The notes: generated by a model not told the origin, from the sequence alone. A stretch of DNA of 64,000 nt from Haloimpatiens sp. FM7315 (GCA_041861885.1 JBGVUE010000001.1:794001-858000), one strand, 5' to 3'. Shown: positions 28,401 through 37,636, numbered from the stretch's first letter. A program made the numbers and translations.

Positions 28401-29696
28401 ATGGGTTTTGGAAAGTTTTTATTAGGAGCAGTAGGAGTAGTAGGTGCAGTTGTAGCAGCACCTATAGTTATGCCAGCAATAGCAGCTACAGCAGCAGGAG
28501 CGGCAGTTACAGGAGCTGTGGGCGCAGCAGGAGCAGCAGTTACAGGAGCAGTAGGTGCTGCAGGAGCAGCAGTAGCTAGTACTGCAGTAGGATCAGCAGT
28601 GGTTGGAGCTGTTGGTACAGTAGGAACAGCAGTAGGAACAGCAGCTGGAGCTGCTGGGTTATCTTCTGTAGCAGCAGTAGCAGCAACAGAGGCAGGAGCA
28701 GCTGCTTTAGGTACAATAGCAACATCGGCAGCAGTTGGTGTTGCAAGTAGTGCTTCAGGGGCTAAGAAGTTAAGCGACGCAAGTAAAATAAAAGATGAAG
28801 CGAATTATAGATATAATTCTAAACGTCAAGAATTTGATAGTATAGAAGAGTCTACTAATGGATCTCTTAAGAAATTAGGACAATTAAAAGTTGATGTTTG
28901 GAAAAAGTTTGATAAGTTTGTTGCTATATATGAAAAGATACAAAATAAACCAGAAATATCAGGTGATGTAACAAGTGAGTCAATTAAGCTTACTAAGGAT
29001 GAATTGAAAAATATTAAAGGAGTTGCACTTACAGTACAAGATATGTTAAAGACAAGTGCAGGCGCAATCGGTGCAGGTGGGTTAATTGGAATAGCTACAT
29101 CTGGTGGGTTAGCAAGTACAATAACAGTAGCTTCTACTGGAACTGCTATAAGTACATTGTCTGGAGCAGCAGCTACTAATGCATCTTTAGCAGCTTTCGG
29201 AGGAGGCTCATTAGCTAGTGGTGGATTAGGTATGGCTGGAGGTACTGCAGTTTTAGGGGGATTGACCTTTGCACCAATGCTGGTTGTTGGAGGAATTATG
29301 GTTAATGCTAAAGGGAAGGCTAGCTTGAATGTAGCAAATGATATTAGCCGTGAAGTGGACAGTGCTGTAAGTAAAATGAATGAAGCAGAAAAGTTACTTA
29401 ATAAAGTGAAGGCTTTAAGTGAGGATATTTATACAGAACTGTACAAACTATTTAACATTTATAAAAGACTTATATTCTCAATGGAAAAGGTAGTGAGTAT
29501 AAAGACAAATTATGAAGATTTTACTGAGGCAGAACAAAAACTACTTGAAAAAACAATACTTTCTGTTTTACTGTTAAAAACACTTACAATGACAGATATT
29601 TTAGATAGTAAGAAGGATAATAATGTTCTTGAGTATTCTGTTAAAAAGACAATTAAAGAGGTTAGTGAACAGCGTGCGAATTGTCTTACGAGTTAA
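28401..29696 (+). CDS. Alanine/glycine-zipper membrane protein
   Basis: 431 residues. The first ~115 are almost pure Ala/Gly/Val/Thr with ~10-residue periodic repeats (GAAVTGAVGA twice), a glycine-zipper-like membrane region. Residues ~120-200 are a coiled coil. A second Gly/Ala/Ser hydrophobic region spans ~213-305, then a helical C-terminus. This alternation of zippers and coiled coils suggests a membrane-inserting or pore-like protein, comparable with the hydrophobic segment of dynamin B. GAGGTGATATT precedes ATG 28401. Third gene of the TerB cluster; no enzyme motif seen. Confidence 0.75.
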   Translation: MGFGKFLLGAVGVVGAVVAAPIVMPAIAATAAGAAVTGAVGAAGAAVTGAVGAAGAAVASTAVGSAVVGAVGTVGTAVGTAAGAAGLSSVAAVAATEAGAAALGTIATSAAVGVASSASGAKKLSDASKIKDEANYRYNSKRQEFDSIEESTNGSLKKLGQLKVDVWKKFDKFVAIYEKIQNKPEISGDVTSESIKLTKDELKNIKGVALTVQDMLKTSAGAIGAGGLIGIATSGGLASTITVASTGTAISTLSGAAATNASLAAFGGGSLASGGLGMAGGTAVLGGLTFAPMLVVGGIMVNAKGKASLNVANDISREVDSAVSKMNEAEKLLNKVKALSEDIYTELYKLFNIYKRLIFSMEKVVSIKTNYEDFTEAEQKLLEKTILSVLLLKTLTMTDILDSKKDNNVLEYSVKKTIKEVSEQRANCLTS

Positions 29697-29751
29697 CTTT
29701 ACTATAATGATAAAGATGGAGTAATTCTCTTTCAATTAAATAAAATATAAG

Positions 29752-29803
29752 ATATACTACACAATGAATTAATTTAGTTAATGTGCAGTAGACCTTTTTT
29801 TAT
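29752..29803 (+). terminator. Terminator of the TerB/glycine-zipper operon
   Basis: CTACACA and TGTGCAGTAG pair with one bulge around an AT-rich loop (29757-29791), directly followed by ACC and TTTTTTT. Confidence 0.5.
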
Positions 29804-29838
29804 TTGATAGCATTATTATAAAATTTTATATTCTTCTA

Positions 29839-29907
29839 TATGAGTATTGTGGAAAAGAGTACAAGTCATTATGTATTAAAGACTATAAGTACTGCAGTGA
29901 GGATTGA
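29839..29907 (+). pseudogene. Remnant of a zinc-ribbon protein
   Basis: The frame YEYCGKEYKSLCIKDYKYCSED then TGA copies the second zinc motif of the HTH/zinc-ribbon proteins at 5683-6117 and 30312-30821 (CxYCGKEFKSLGI...YCSRDC). Only this motif survives. Confidence 0.55.
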
Positions 29908-29955
29908 TATTTATGGTATTGTACAAGCTGAGTAGTTGATGGGGTAAGTTAAAAA

Positions 29956-30171
29956 ATGAGCCAAGAAAGAGCGTTGTTATATAAAAATAATTTAATTCAA
30001 TATATGAAAGATTTTTTTGATTATACAATTACTCACGAAGAATACTATGAATTATCAAAACGATGCTACTCAGAGCAGGGAGATTTATTAAAAAAATATT
30101 ATCCTAATTTTAATGAGAAATTGATGGAAATAGTTCCAGATGCTTGTTTGTACTATATAGATGAGCCTTGA
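29956..30171 (+). CDS. Small hypothetical protein
   Basis: 71 residues, acidic, rich in tyrosine (EEYYELSKRCY; KKYYPNFNEK; CLYYIDEP). No known domain or membrane segment. Upstream GGGGTAAG is a modest ribosome site. It lies between two remnants of zinc-ribbon genes, in debris of a mobile element, so its expression is uncertain. Confidence 0.5.
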   Translation: MSQERALLYKNNLIQYMKDFFDYTITHEEYYELSKRCYSEQGDLLKKYYPNFNEKLMEIVPDACLYYIDEP

Positions 30172-30311
30172 TTAGATGATAATAATAAGAGAGCGTTATT
30201 CAGAAATGAAATAAGTAGTTTATATAAAGTTTTGATTGAACTGTAATTATATTACATCTTGACTCTTTACTCAATTTGAGAGATGAATACTCAAAAAGGA
30301 GTGAAGAAGTA

Positions 30312-30821
30312 ATGAAAGATGAGCAAAAAGAAAGAATAAAGTAGATGCGCCAGCAAGGTATAGGATATAAACAGATAGCTAATGGAATCGGCTTATCACG
30401 TGATTCTGTAAGAGGATATTGTAGGAGACATGGACTAGATGGTTTTGGTGAAGAGTTAGCCATGCAACGCAAGATATTATTACAGGAAGAATTCCTATAT
30501 GTACTTTGTCTCGAATATGGCAAAGAAATCAAGCAAAATGCAACTGGGCGAAAGAGAAAATAATGCTCAATGGAATTCAAGAGATTATGGGACAAAACAC
30601 ATCGTAAAGCATTCAATTTAGAGTGTGCATACTGTGGAAAAGAGTTTAAGTCTTTAGGTATTGAGTATCTTAAGTATTGTAGTAGAGACTGCTACATTAA
30701 ATATAGATTTTGGACAAAAGAGGATGCTCAAGAAATAGCTGATAAAATTCTAGAGTTTAAAAAGGTTAATAAATTACTTAAATGGCTTAAAGAATTATTA
30801 CTTGGAGATGAAGATGTATAA
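30312..30821 (+). pseudogene. Decayed HTH/zinc-ribbon gene with two in-frame stops
   Basis: One frame from ATG 30312 resembles the gene at 5683-6117: HTH (MRQQGIGYKQIANGIGLSRDSVRGYCRRHGL) and two zinc motifs. It is interrupted by TAG at 30342-30344 and by TAA at 30561-30563, where KRKF would be expected before CSMEC. Two zinc-binding cysteines are also changed (CLEYGKEI; MEFKR), while the last motif CAYCGKEF...YCSRDC is intact. Substitutions rather than run-length changes show genuine decay. Confidence 0.75.
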
Positions 30822-31113
30822 GTATATAAGGGGGTGTAGTTGGGATATTTTGCAATGTGTTAACTAAAAAAGATAACAAGATGGGTATTGCAAATCAACA
30901 ATTTGCCCAAATAAAACTATAGACCCCCTTACTTTAAAACAATCCCCTTATAGTAAGCTTGTCCTTGTGCCAAATTGTATTTGGGGCTTGTCTACACACA
31001 CCCTGTATGTGATAACATATGGATTGAACTGCCCCCTGTCAAGTAGACAGGAGAAATAATAAAAAATTATGCTGCTAAAGTATGGTTCCTATATTCAAGC
31101 GGAGCCATGCCTT

Positions 31114-31911
31114 TCAGCTTTTTTGTATTCTTTTTGTATTATAAAATTTTATATATTCATCTATAGCTTTTTCAAGATCTTCATAAGTATGAAACTTTTC
31201 TAAGTAATACATTTCAGATTTTAATATTCCCCAAAAACCTTCCATAGGTCCATTATCAATACATCTACCAACTCTAGACATACTTTGTTTTGCATTAATT
31301 GCATCTAATTTAACTTTAAAACTCTTACTTGTGTATTGAAATCCGCGATCACTATGAAATAGTGGCGTTGCCGTCGGATTAGTTATAATAGCTTTATCTA
31401 ACGTATCAAAAACTAATTTATTATTATTAGAAGTTCCTAATACGTACGAAATAATACTATTGTCTCCAAGATCCAAAATTGCACTTAAATATGCTTTTGT
31501 TCCATTAGTTAATTTGAATTCTGTAACATCAGTTAACCATTTTTCGTTAATCTTTTCAGTTGTAAATTCTCTAGCTAATAAATTTTCAGCAGTTATTTGA
31601 GGTGTGCTATAAACATATCTTTTTCTCTTCTTGCGAATTATAGAAGATATATTAATAGATTTCATTAGCCTATAAATATGTTTGTGATTGTAACTAGATT
31701 TTAAAGTCTTATTTAAGTTCAAAGTTATTCTTCTATAGCCATAAATACCTTTTACTTCTGTATATATTTTAATGATTTCATTCAAAATCTGTTTATTTTC
31801 GATATCTCTTTGTGTCTCTTTTCTATTTAACCATTTATAATAAGAAGATCTACAAATCTTTGCGCAGTTGCATAATTGTGATATTGAATATCCCGATTTG
31901 TTAAGTTCCAT
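31114..31911 (-). CDS. IS3-family transposase OrfB (DDE integrase)
   Basis: 265 residues from the first internal ATG. HTH_21-like N-terminus (GYSISQLCNCAKICRSSYYKWL), then an rve domain with D in WLTDVTEF, D in LFHSDRGFQY and E in NGPMEGFWGILK. The upstream frame stays open back to a slippery A AAA AAG (minus strand, 31953-31959) in OrfA, followed by AGGAGG, so the active enzyme is probably an OrfAB fusion made by -1 frameshifting. Confidence 0.85.
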   Translation of the reverse strand: MELNKSGYSISQLCNCAKICRSSYYKWLNRKETQRDIENKQILNEIIKIYTEVKGIYGYRRITLNLNKTLKSSYNHKHIYRLMKSINISSIIRKKRKRYVYSTPQITAENLLAREFTTEKINEKWLTDVTEFKLTNGTKAYLSAILDLGDNSIISYVLGTSNNNKLVFDTLDKAIITNPTATPLFHSDRGFQYTSKSFKVKLDAINAKQSMSRVGRCIDNGPMEGFWGILKSEMYYLEKFHTYEDLEKAIDEYIKFYNTKRIQKS

Positions 31912-31928
31912 GATTGCTATATATTTAT

Positions 31929-32609
31929 CTACCTCCTTTGGATTTCTTCTAACTTTTTTAAGAAATCATTCTCCATTTTTAAACGTCTATTCTCAGCTTC
32001 TAGAAGCTTTAATTGTGTAGCAATTTTTTCTGATTCACTTAATTCTTCGATGTTTTTATGTTTACCGCGTCTATCGACTAGCGCATTATATCCACCTTGC
32101 TTATATTTATTAATCCAAGTATATACTTGTTGATAAGAAACATTATATTTATTAGCAGTTAATTTATAATCGTTAGCGTTAGCAATACAAAATGCAACTA
32201 TTTCAATTCTTTCTTCGTATGTAGTTTTTCTTCCGTTAGTCATAATCCGATCTCCTTTGTTATTATGAGATTTATATGTTTTATGACATTTATTATACTT
32301 GTTTAACCACTTTCTGAGAACACTCTTATTAGAAATACTATATTTTAAACATATATCTGCTAATGAACCAATTCCATTAATGTAATCTTTAACTGCACTA
32401 AGCTTAAGGTCAGAATTATAATATGAATTCTTCTCAGTAGTTCTTAATCCTTTTGGGCCGGAGATTTTATATTTACGTATCCATTCTTGGATGCTGCTTC
32501 TATTTAATCCCAGTTCTTTGGCTATACGCTTCTGACAGATATTTCCCTTTAAATATTCTTCTACAAATTTAATTTTAATTTCATATGATATCTTTGTTTT
32601 TCTTGCCAT
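31929..32609 (-). CDS. IS3-family transposase OrfA (double HTH)
   Basis: 226 residues with two helix-turn-helix units (~residues 15-50 and 130-165: ICQKRIAKELGLNRSSIQEWI and NDYKLTANKYNVSYQQVYTWI) and a C-terminal leucine zipper (KLLEAENRRLKMENDFLKKLEE). The long double-HTH OrfA is typical of the IS150 group. It ends 17 bp before the first ATG of OrfB, with the slippery site just before its stop. Confidence 0.85.
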   Translation of the reverse strand: MARKTKISYEIKIKFVEEYLKGNICQKRIAKELGLNRSSIQEWIRKYKISGPKGLRTTEKNSYYNSDLKLSAVKDYINGIGSLADICLKYSISNKSVLRKWLNKYNKCHKTYKSHNNKGDRIMTNGRKTTYEERIEIVAFCIANANDYKLTANKYNVSYQQVYTWINKYKQGGYNALVDRRGKHKNIEELSESEKIATQLKLLEAENRRLKMENDFLKKLEEIQRR

Positions 32610-32676
32610 AAAAAAGTACTCTCTCTATAGTAATAACAGTTTTATTATTTAAACTGTCTTCTATAAAGGGAGCATA

Positions 32677-32976
32677 TCAAAAGAATTTAATGAAGTTGGA
32701 GTGTCTATTCATTCGGTAAGTGAAGCAATAGAAGCTGTTAATTTAGGTGCAACATATGTTACAGCAGGACATATATTTGCTACTGAGTGTAAAAAAGATA
32801 TTCCACCAAGAGGTTTAGACTTTTTATCATCCGTATGCAATTCAATAAATATTCCTGTTTATGCTATTGGTGGTATTTCCTTTGAAAATGCTCAAAAGGT
32901 TATTAATGCAGGTGCAGAGGGTATTTGTATTATGTCAGGGCTAATGAATTACAAAAATCATAGGTTATTTATATAA
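32677..32976 (+). pseudogene. thiE/tenI-like fragment (C-terminal half)
   Basis: The frame directly after the IS end reads SKEFNEVGVSIHSVSEAIEA, then GATYVTAGHIFATECKKDIPPRGL and YAIGGISFENAQKVINAGAEGICIMSGLM. This is the TIM-barrel C-terminal half of a thiamine-phosphate synthase or TenI-type protein, including the phosphate-binding GGI and GAEGI(C/A) motifs. The N-terminal half is missing at the IS junction, so it is not functional. Confidence 0.8.
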
Positions 32977-33009
32977 AAATGAAGGGGGGATAGTTTTGCA
33001 CATATACTG

Positions 33010-33108
33010 TAGCAAGTGAGTCCAGCATGTCCTCACTAGAGACCTAGGGTGGAAAAATTCTACCCTAGGTTCCTAGTGAGCAAGCCTATAGGCAAGGCTC
33101 ACTTGCTA
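33010..33108. repeat. REP-like long imperfect palindrome
   Basis: TAGCAAGTGAG (33010-33020) pairs with CTCACTTGCTA (33098-33108). An inner stem ACCTAGGGT/ACCCTAGGT (33042-33070) and CCTCACTAG/CTAGTGAG form a nested hairpin. The left half recurs at 35677-35718 beside a RAYT fragment, as expected for REP/BIME elements mobilised by these Y1 transposases. Confidence 0.65.
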
Positions 33109-33136
33109 GTATTTGCTAGTAATTAGAGAACATTAT

Positions 33137-33200
33137 AAAACCTCCTTGTGAATGGCTGCTTGTTACTTCCATTTAATCACAAGGAGGTTTTCTTTTTTAT
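33137..33200. terminator. Strong terminator, probably for the chemoreceptor gene side
   Basis: AAAACCTCCTTGTGA (33137-33151) pairs exactly with TCACAAGGAGGTTTT (33177-33191), followed by a T-rich tract on + and preceded by A-rich sequence for -. Confidence 0.7.
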
Positions 33201-33309
33201 TGTTAAATTATTACCAATTTTTTTGTGTCAACAAGAAAGTTTTACTTTGATGCAACACTAGATCTTTAACTTCAAATTTTTATTTATTTTTTGCACATCT
33301 ACGTTAAGA

Positions 33310-35433
33310 TTATTTACTTATTTTAAATTTCTCTATTTCAACTTTAAGTTTTTTAGCTAAATCTTTAATGTGCTGAGTATGTAATGTTATTTGACTAAAA
33401 CCAGATAATTGTTCTTCTGTAGCTGCTGATATTTCCTCTACATTTGTTACTGTTTCTTGAGTTACTGAAGATATATTATTTACTAAATCAATTATTTCAT
33501 TTTTATTGTTTTTAACTTCCAGAGTGTTTTCCTGTATCTTATTTATTTCAGCAGTAAGCAACTTAAGTGATTCCGTTGTACTATTAAATATTTCATTTGT
33601 ACTTTTAATAGTTTTATTTTGTTCTTCAATTATTCCATTAAAGTCATTCATAGCGTTTACTGCTTTATTTGATTTTAATTGTATATTTTTAAGTAACTCT
33701 TTTATATCTTCTGTTGCATTTGAAGTTCCTTCTGAAAGTTTTCTTATTTCCTCAGCTACAACAGAAAATCCCTTTCCTGCTTCTCCAGCCCTTGCTGCTT
33801 CGATACTTGCATTTAACGCCAATAAATTGGTTTGATCCGCTATGCTATTTATTAAACCTATAATTTGCTGTGCATTATTAACATACTTATTTGCATCTTG
33901 TATTTCCACTGATATTTGCATAGTTTTTTCATTACTTTCATTAGTTTTGGAATCTAATAAATTCATAATTTCTATACCTTTTTCAGCTAAGCTGCTTGTA
34001 TTATTAGATATATTAAATACCTCAAAAACAACATTATTTGACTCATCTATTTTATTTCCTAAATTATTTGTTTTTTCTACTATAGTTTCGACATCCGTAG
34101 ATTGGTTAAAAATCTTTGAAGTTATTTGATCTATGTTTTTAGTTACATCACTTGTTACATTATTAGCTTGTTCTGACATTTGCGCAACTGAATCAGATAC
34201 TTTATTTAAATTTGAAAAACTATCACCAATTTCCATCAAAATATTTCTAACATCATTCTGCATTTTATCAATAGCTTGTCCTAAGACTCCAAATTCATCT
34301 TTTCTATTTATAAAACTTTCCGGCAATTTTATTGTAAAATCACCAGTTGCAATAGATTTTATGTGATTCGTGGCTATTAATAATGGTTTGGTAAACCTAT
34401 TCAAAATTATATATAAAACTACTAATATAACTAATGAACAAATTAAAGTAATAAAATCTACATACAAATTTATTGACTTTACTTCTTTCATTACCTTTGC
34501 TTTTGGAATATCCACAACAAGGGACCATGGAGTAGCTATATTTTTAATAACAATGGGTGAGAATATCCTATATACGTCTGTATTTAAATAAATATTATGA
34601 GTAAGTTCTTGAGATTTTTCACCTGATTGTATAACTTTTAATATTTTTTTCATTTTATCTTCATTTTTTTTACCAATTTCTGTTAATTTTTTACCCAATA
34701 CTTTTTTATCTGGATTTGTAACATAAGTTCCATTATTAGATATTAAGCTTATGTCTAACTGAGAATTATTTTTAAGAAGTTCCATAACTTGCTGTTCTAA
34801 AGAATCTAATGACAAATCAATTCCTACTGCACCAATAAATTTACCATTATTGAATATAGGCGTTATTACACTAGTTAATAAAACATCTTTTCCTTCTATT
34901 TTATCTAAATACGGATCAAGTAATACAGATTTCTTATCATGTTTCATAGTTTCAAAAAATTTACCCGGTGTATAATCTGCTTCCATTGACTCAGAAATTA
35001 TTTCATCACCTTTTTTAACAAAAAAGGTTACATACCTTCCATCGGATGGATATCCATGTTTACTAGCAAACTTAGAATCTTCTCCTTCAAAACAATTTGA
35101 TTCACCCACTACCCATACAGCGGTTATATTTTTATTGTTTTTTAAAACAGCTTTCTGAATACTATTTAGTTGAACTCTAGTAACATTTCCATATTTGATA
35201 GCTCCATCAATTGTTGATGATAACGTATACGCTGTTTGAAGTGTACTATCTAACCTTTGCTGTATTCCTTGACCATACTTATAAGCCAAATTATCGGCTT
35301 CTATAAACGCCTTTTTTTGAACTAATGATTTTGTTTTTTCACTAATTACAAAATCAAAACACATAAAAGATATTGTTAGAATTACTAAGATCATTATACA
35401 TGTTTTTGCTTTTACACTTTTTATTTTCATCAC
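33310..35433 (-). CDS. Methyl-accepting chemotaxis protein with dCache sensor
   Basis: 707 residues. TM1 at ~12-30, a large extracytoplasmic dCache_1-like sensor (~35-320; e.g. [32 protein letters not shown]), TM2 at ~327-350 ([15 protein letters not shown]), a HAMP domain (~352-405) and an MCP signalling coiled coil whose hairpin tip reads [20 protein letters not shown] with [15 protein letters not shown]. It would sense a small ligand outside the cell and control CheA. The Cache family often binds amino acids or organic acids; no ligand can be inferred here. GGAGG lies 6-10 nt before the start. It looks like the only chemotaxis gene in the window. Confidence 0.93.
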   Translation of the reverse strand: MMKIKSVKAKTCIMILVILTISFMCFDFVISEKTKSLVQKKAFIEADNLAYKYGQGIQQRLDSTLQTAYTLSSTIDGAIKYGNVTRVQLNSIQKAVLKNNKNITAVWVVGESNCFEGEDSKFASKHGYPSDGRYVTFFVKKGDEIISESMEADYTPGKFFETMKHDKKSVLLDPYLDKIEGKDVLLTSVITPIFNNGKFIGAVGIDLSLDSLEQQVMELLKNNSQLDISLISNNGTYVTNPDKKVLGKKLTEIGKKNEDKMKKILKVIQSGEKSQELTHNIYLNTDVYRIFSPIVIKNIATPWSLVVDIPKAKVMKEVKSINLYVDFITLICSLVILVVLYIILNRFTKPLLIATNHIKSIATGDFTIKLPESFINRKDEFGVLGQAIDKMQNDVRNILMEIGDSFSNLNKVSDSVAQMSEQANNVTSDVTKNIDQITSKIFNQSTDVETIVEKTNNLGNKIDESNNVVFEVFNISNNTSSLAEKGIEIMNLLDSKTNESNEKTMQISVEIQDANKYVNNAQQIIGLINSIADQTNLLALNASIEAARAGEAGKGFSVVAEEIRKLSEGTSNATEDIKELLKNIQLKSNKAVNAMNDFNGIIEEQNKTIKSTNEIFNSTTESLKLLTAEINKIQENTLEVKNNKNEIIDLVNNISSVTQETVTNVEEISAATEEQLSGFSQITLHTQHIKDLAKKLKVEIEKFKISK

Positions 35434-35676
35434 TTATGCCTCCAGTCAAATAATATGTAGTTAATTATATTTTATACCTTTATTTTTATAAATTCAACAT
35501 TTTTTGCCAATTTACATCATTCTTTTTTATTACCTATAATTACAATTTGAAGACAAGGAATTTTTAAAGACTGTTAAAGTGTTAATTAAGGGTATATTGT
35601 TTAATAAAAGTATATTTAATGTTTTCTTTGTTACGATTATACTAGGGAGAATATTAAAGAAAAGAGTTATGCTATT

Positions 35677-35718
35677 TAGCAAGTGAGTCCAACATGTCCT
35701 CACTAGGAACCCAGGGTG
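35677..35718 (+). repeat. Partial REP-like element upstream of a RAYT fragment
   Basis: Matches the left half of the palindrome at 33010 (TAGCAAGTGAG, then CATGTCCTCACTAG and CAGGGTG) but the right half is absent. It lies 88 bp before the RAYT start. The rest of 35434-35676 is the leader of the chemoreceptor gene and otherwise shows nothing. Confidence 0.55.
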
Positions 35719-35805
35719 AAAAAAATTACAAATATAGGTAATAAGCGATTAAAAACTTTACTTGTTGTTAATAATTAGTAAAAAAGATTACAAGAGGTGG
35801 GGTGA

Positions 35806-35901
35806 ATGACTAGAAAAAGAGAATGGTACGAAGGAGCAGTACATCACGTTACAGTAAGAGGAAACAGACGAAATAATATATTTAGAGATAAAGCGGATTA
35901 A
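35806..35901 (+). pseudogene. REP-associated tyrosine transposase (RAYT) N-terminal fragment
   Basis: ATG 35806 preceded by AAGAGGTGGGG. The 31 residues REWYEGAVHHVTVRGNRRNNIFRD match the N-terminus of Y1/IS200-like REP-associated transposases, including the H-x-T...RGN segment. It is cut by the IS beginning at 35911. No C-terminal half was seen beyond the IS. Confidence 0.75.
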
Positions 35902-35948
35902 ACCTTCATTTTGGACAATATCTAATTAATTCTTTATTTTTCTTATAA

Positions 35949-36902
35949 TTACACCCTTACTTCTATATTAGTTAGTTGCTCTCCAAAATAAAGGTGATAA
36001 AATTCATTAGGTGGCATGTATCTTAAACTAGAATGTAATCTCCTGTTATTATAAAAATTTATAAAATCGTTTACTATCCTATATGCTTCTTCATAACTCT
36101 GAAATTCATTACTTTTAAAACATTCATCTTCAAGTATTCTGTGGAAAGATTCCACATGTGCATTTTTATTTGGTGTTTTTACTGGTATTCTTTCATGATG
36201 TAAATTAAGTTCTTCTGAGCATTCTTTAAATTTATAACTTACAAATTGAGGACCATTATCTGTTCGTATAATTGGCTTTGCAGCACCTTCCATAAAGAGA
36301 TTCCTTCTAATTAAGCTTTTCCTTAATAATGCGGTAGCATCCTTAGCTTCACAATGAAACCCTATATGATAATCTATAATACTTCTATCGAAGATATCTA
36401 TAATATTGAGCATATAGAAAAATTTATCTTCTCCTTCTATATATCCATATTTGATATCCATTTCCCATAACTGATTTGAACCAGTTATAATTCTATTAAT
36501 AGCAATGCTACGCTTAACTTTAGGCTTTATAACCCTTTGATTTTTTAGAACATCAAGTTCTTTGCATAGCCTGTATACTTTCTTATGGTTTACAATAAGC
36601 CCATATTCACGTTTTAGATAATGCATTATTTTCCTATAACCATAATTTATAGCATCACCCTCTATAGATTCTAATATATATTCCTTAATTTCATCATCAC
36701 AGATTTTCTTACCTTTTTCAGTTAACGAATATCCTCTTGGGTTACCACCTAAGGGCCTATATTTTTCTTTGCCTTCTACACTTAAATTATAGTAATATGT
36801 TGATCTTGATAGCCTAGCTACTTTTAAAACAAAAACTGCATTATAACCTTGTTCTATATATTTTTTAGCTACTGCTACTTTATCTTTAATTGAGGGTTCG
36901 CT
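35949..36902 (-). CDS. IS3-family transposase OrfB, expressed by -1 frameshift
   Basis: The frame runs unbroken from 36902 (KSEPSIKDKVAVAKKYIEQGYNAV) through HTH_21 (YGYRKIMHYLKREYGLIV) to the rve domain: D in WEMDIKYGY, D in IRTDNGPQFVS, E in NAHVESFHRILE. The first ATG is only at 36626, so translation needs slippage at A AAA AAA G (36901-36908, minus strand) in OrfA. All catalytic residues are present and the element may be active. Confidence 0.85.
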   Translation of the reverse strand, partial: SEPSIKDKVAVAKKYIEQGYNAVFVLKVARLSRSTYYYNLSVEGKEKYRPLGGNPRGYSLTEKGKKICDDEIKEYILESIEGDAINYGYRKIMHYLKREYGLIVNHKKVYRLCKELDVLKNQRVIKPKVKRSIAINRIITGSNQLWEMDIKYGYIEGEDKFFYMLNIIDIFDRSIIDYHIGFHCEAKDATALLRKSLIRRNLFMEGAAKPIIRTDNGPQFVSYKFKECSEELNLHHERIPVKTPNKNAHVESFHRILEDECFKSNEFQSYEEAYRIVNDFINFYNNRRLHSSLRYMPPNEFYHLYFGEQLTNIEVRV

Positions 36903-37204
36903 TTTTTTATTAAGTCTTTAAGGATTGCTATTTCTAAATCTTTTTCCCCTAATATCTTTTTTAAGGTATCATTTTCCTGTGTTATTTCTGATATTTCTTT
37001 CTCAAAGTTATTTTGCCCCTCAATTAAAGTTTTTCTTCCTGGTTTTACTTTTATGTTGTTTTTCTCTTTTGAATTTCTAATCCATGTAGTTATTGCCTCT
37101 TTTGAAATTCCATGTTTTCTTGAAACTAAAGAAATGTTTCCTACTTCCATAACCTCTTTTATTATTGATTCTTTTAATTCTTTTGTATAACTTCTGCCTC
37201 TCAT
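36875..37204 (-). CDS. IS3-family transposase OrfA
   Basis: 109 residues: HTH_Tnp_1 (MRGRSYTKELKESIIKE, NISLVSRKHGISKEAITTWI) and a coiled coil (EKEISEITQENDTLKKILGEKDLEIAI). Its 3' end contains the A7 slippery run overlapping the OrfB frame. Confidence 0.85.
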   Translation of the reverse strand: MRGRSYTKELKESIIKEVMEVGNISLVSRKHGISKEAITTWIRNSKEKNNIKVKPGRKTLIEGQNNFEKEISEITQENDTLKKILGEKDLEIAILKDLIKKANPQLKIK

Positions 37205-37299
37205 AAGTTACCTCCAATCACTTTTTTATATTATATCTAATTCGAAAGCAATTGTCCAAGTATTCTTAGGGGCTTGAGAGATCTATATTAGGAAGATTA

Positions 37300-37379
37300 T
37301 TATGAAGAGCCGTATGCCTTAATAGGGCACGTACGGTTCTGTGAGGGGCTTAGATTGTGAAATCTAAGCCTACTCGACC
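37300..37379 (+). ncRNA. 3' tail of a group II intron (remnant)
   Basis: GAGCCGTATG...CGTACGGTTCTGTGAGGGG is a group II intron domain V, followed by a domain VI-like stem (CTTAGATT/AATCTAAG) and the end TACTCGACC. No 5' end or reverse transcriptase is attached; the left side is the IS. It differs from the complete intron at 44281-46200. Confidence 0.65.
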
Positions 37380-37468
37380 AGAAATAAATATTGTATATAT
37401 ACTATGTTTAGATTATGAGGATAGGATATAATAGAGTTGTAAAGATGTTTTTATGGAGGTATGTTTAG

Positions 37469-37636
37469 ATGAAAAATAATAATGAAAAATTATATGATAT
37501 ATTTTTAAATTATTCTTGCAACGATTTAATACAGTTGTTTAGGAAAGCTAAATCCAAAGAAGAACAGGATTTTTATGCTATGCTTTCTAATTTAGTGCTT
37601 CAAAGAGAAGCAGAAAAGGTTTCTTTGTTGCTATGA
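37469..37636 (+). CDS. Small 55-residue protein upstream of the HipA-like kinase
   Basis: M-K-N-N-N-E-K-L-Y-D-I-F... 55 residues, helical, with a GGAGG site 9 nt before ATG 37469. No domain is recognised. It lies 183 bp upstream of the HipA-like kinase gene in the same direction. Small partners in this position often act as antitoxins, but the sequence alone does not show an HTH. Absent before the broken kinase copy at 54204. Confidence 0.5.
   Translation: MKNNNEKLYDIFLNYSCNDLIQLFRKAKSKEEQDFYAMLSNLVLQREAEKVSLLL

Larger units (their letters stand above)
31030..32674 (-). mobile_element. IS3-family (IS150-like) insertion sequence
   Basis: About 1.65 kb. The ends TGCCCCCT (31030) and AGGGAGCA (32674) are inverted repeats with further matching (AGACAG, AAATAATAAA) inside. 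It carries OrfA and OrfB on the minus strand. The right end sits inside a thiE-like gene whose N-terminal half is absent on the left side. Confidence 0.75.
35911..37259 (-). mobile_element. IS3-family insertion sequence inside the RAYT gene
   Basis: About 1.35 kb, ending in inverted TTGGACAAT (35911-35919 and 37251-37259 as ATTGTCCAA), with TCTAATT/AATTAGA further in. It carries OrfA and OrfB on the minus strand. Its left flank is the RAYT fragment and its right flank the tail of a group II intron. Confidence 0.75.

Noticed and set aside
28480..28590. Regular short repeats that might be a CRISPR array
   Set aside because: They are direct tandem repeats without unique spacers and are in frame with the Ala/Gly protein. 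No array with spacers was seen anywhere in the window.
33137..33191. Part of the REP-like palindrome family
   Set aside because: The stem AAAACCTCCTTGTGA does not share sequence with the REP units and is a plain terminator.
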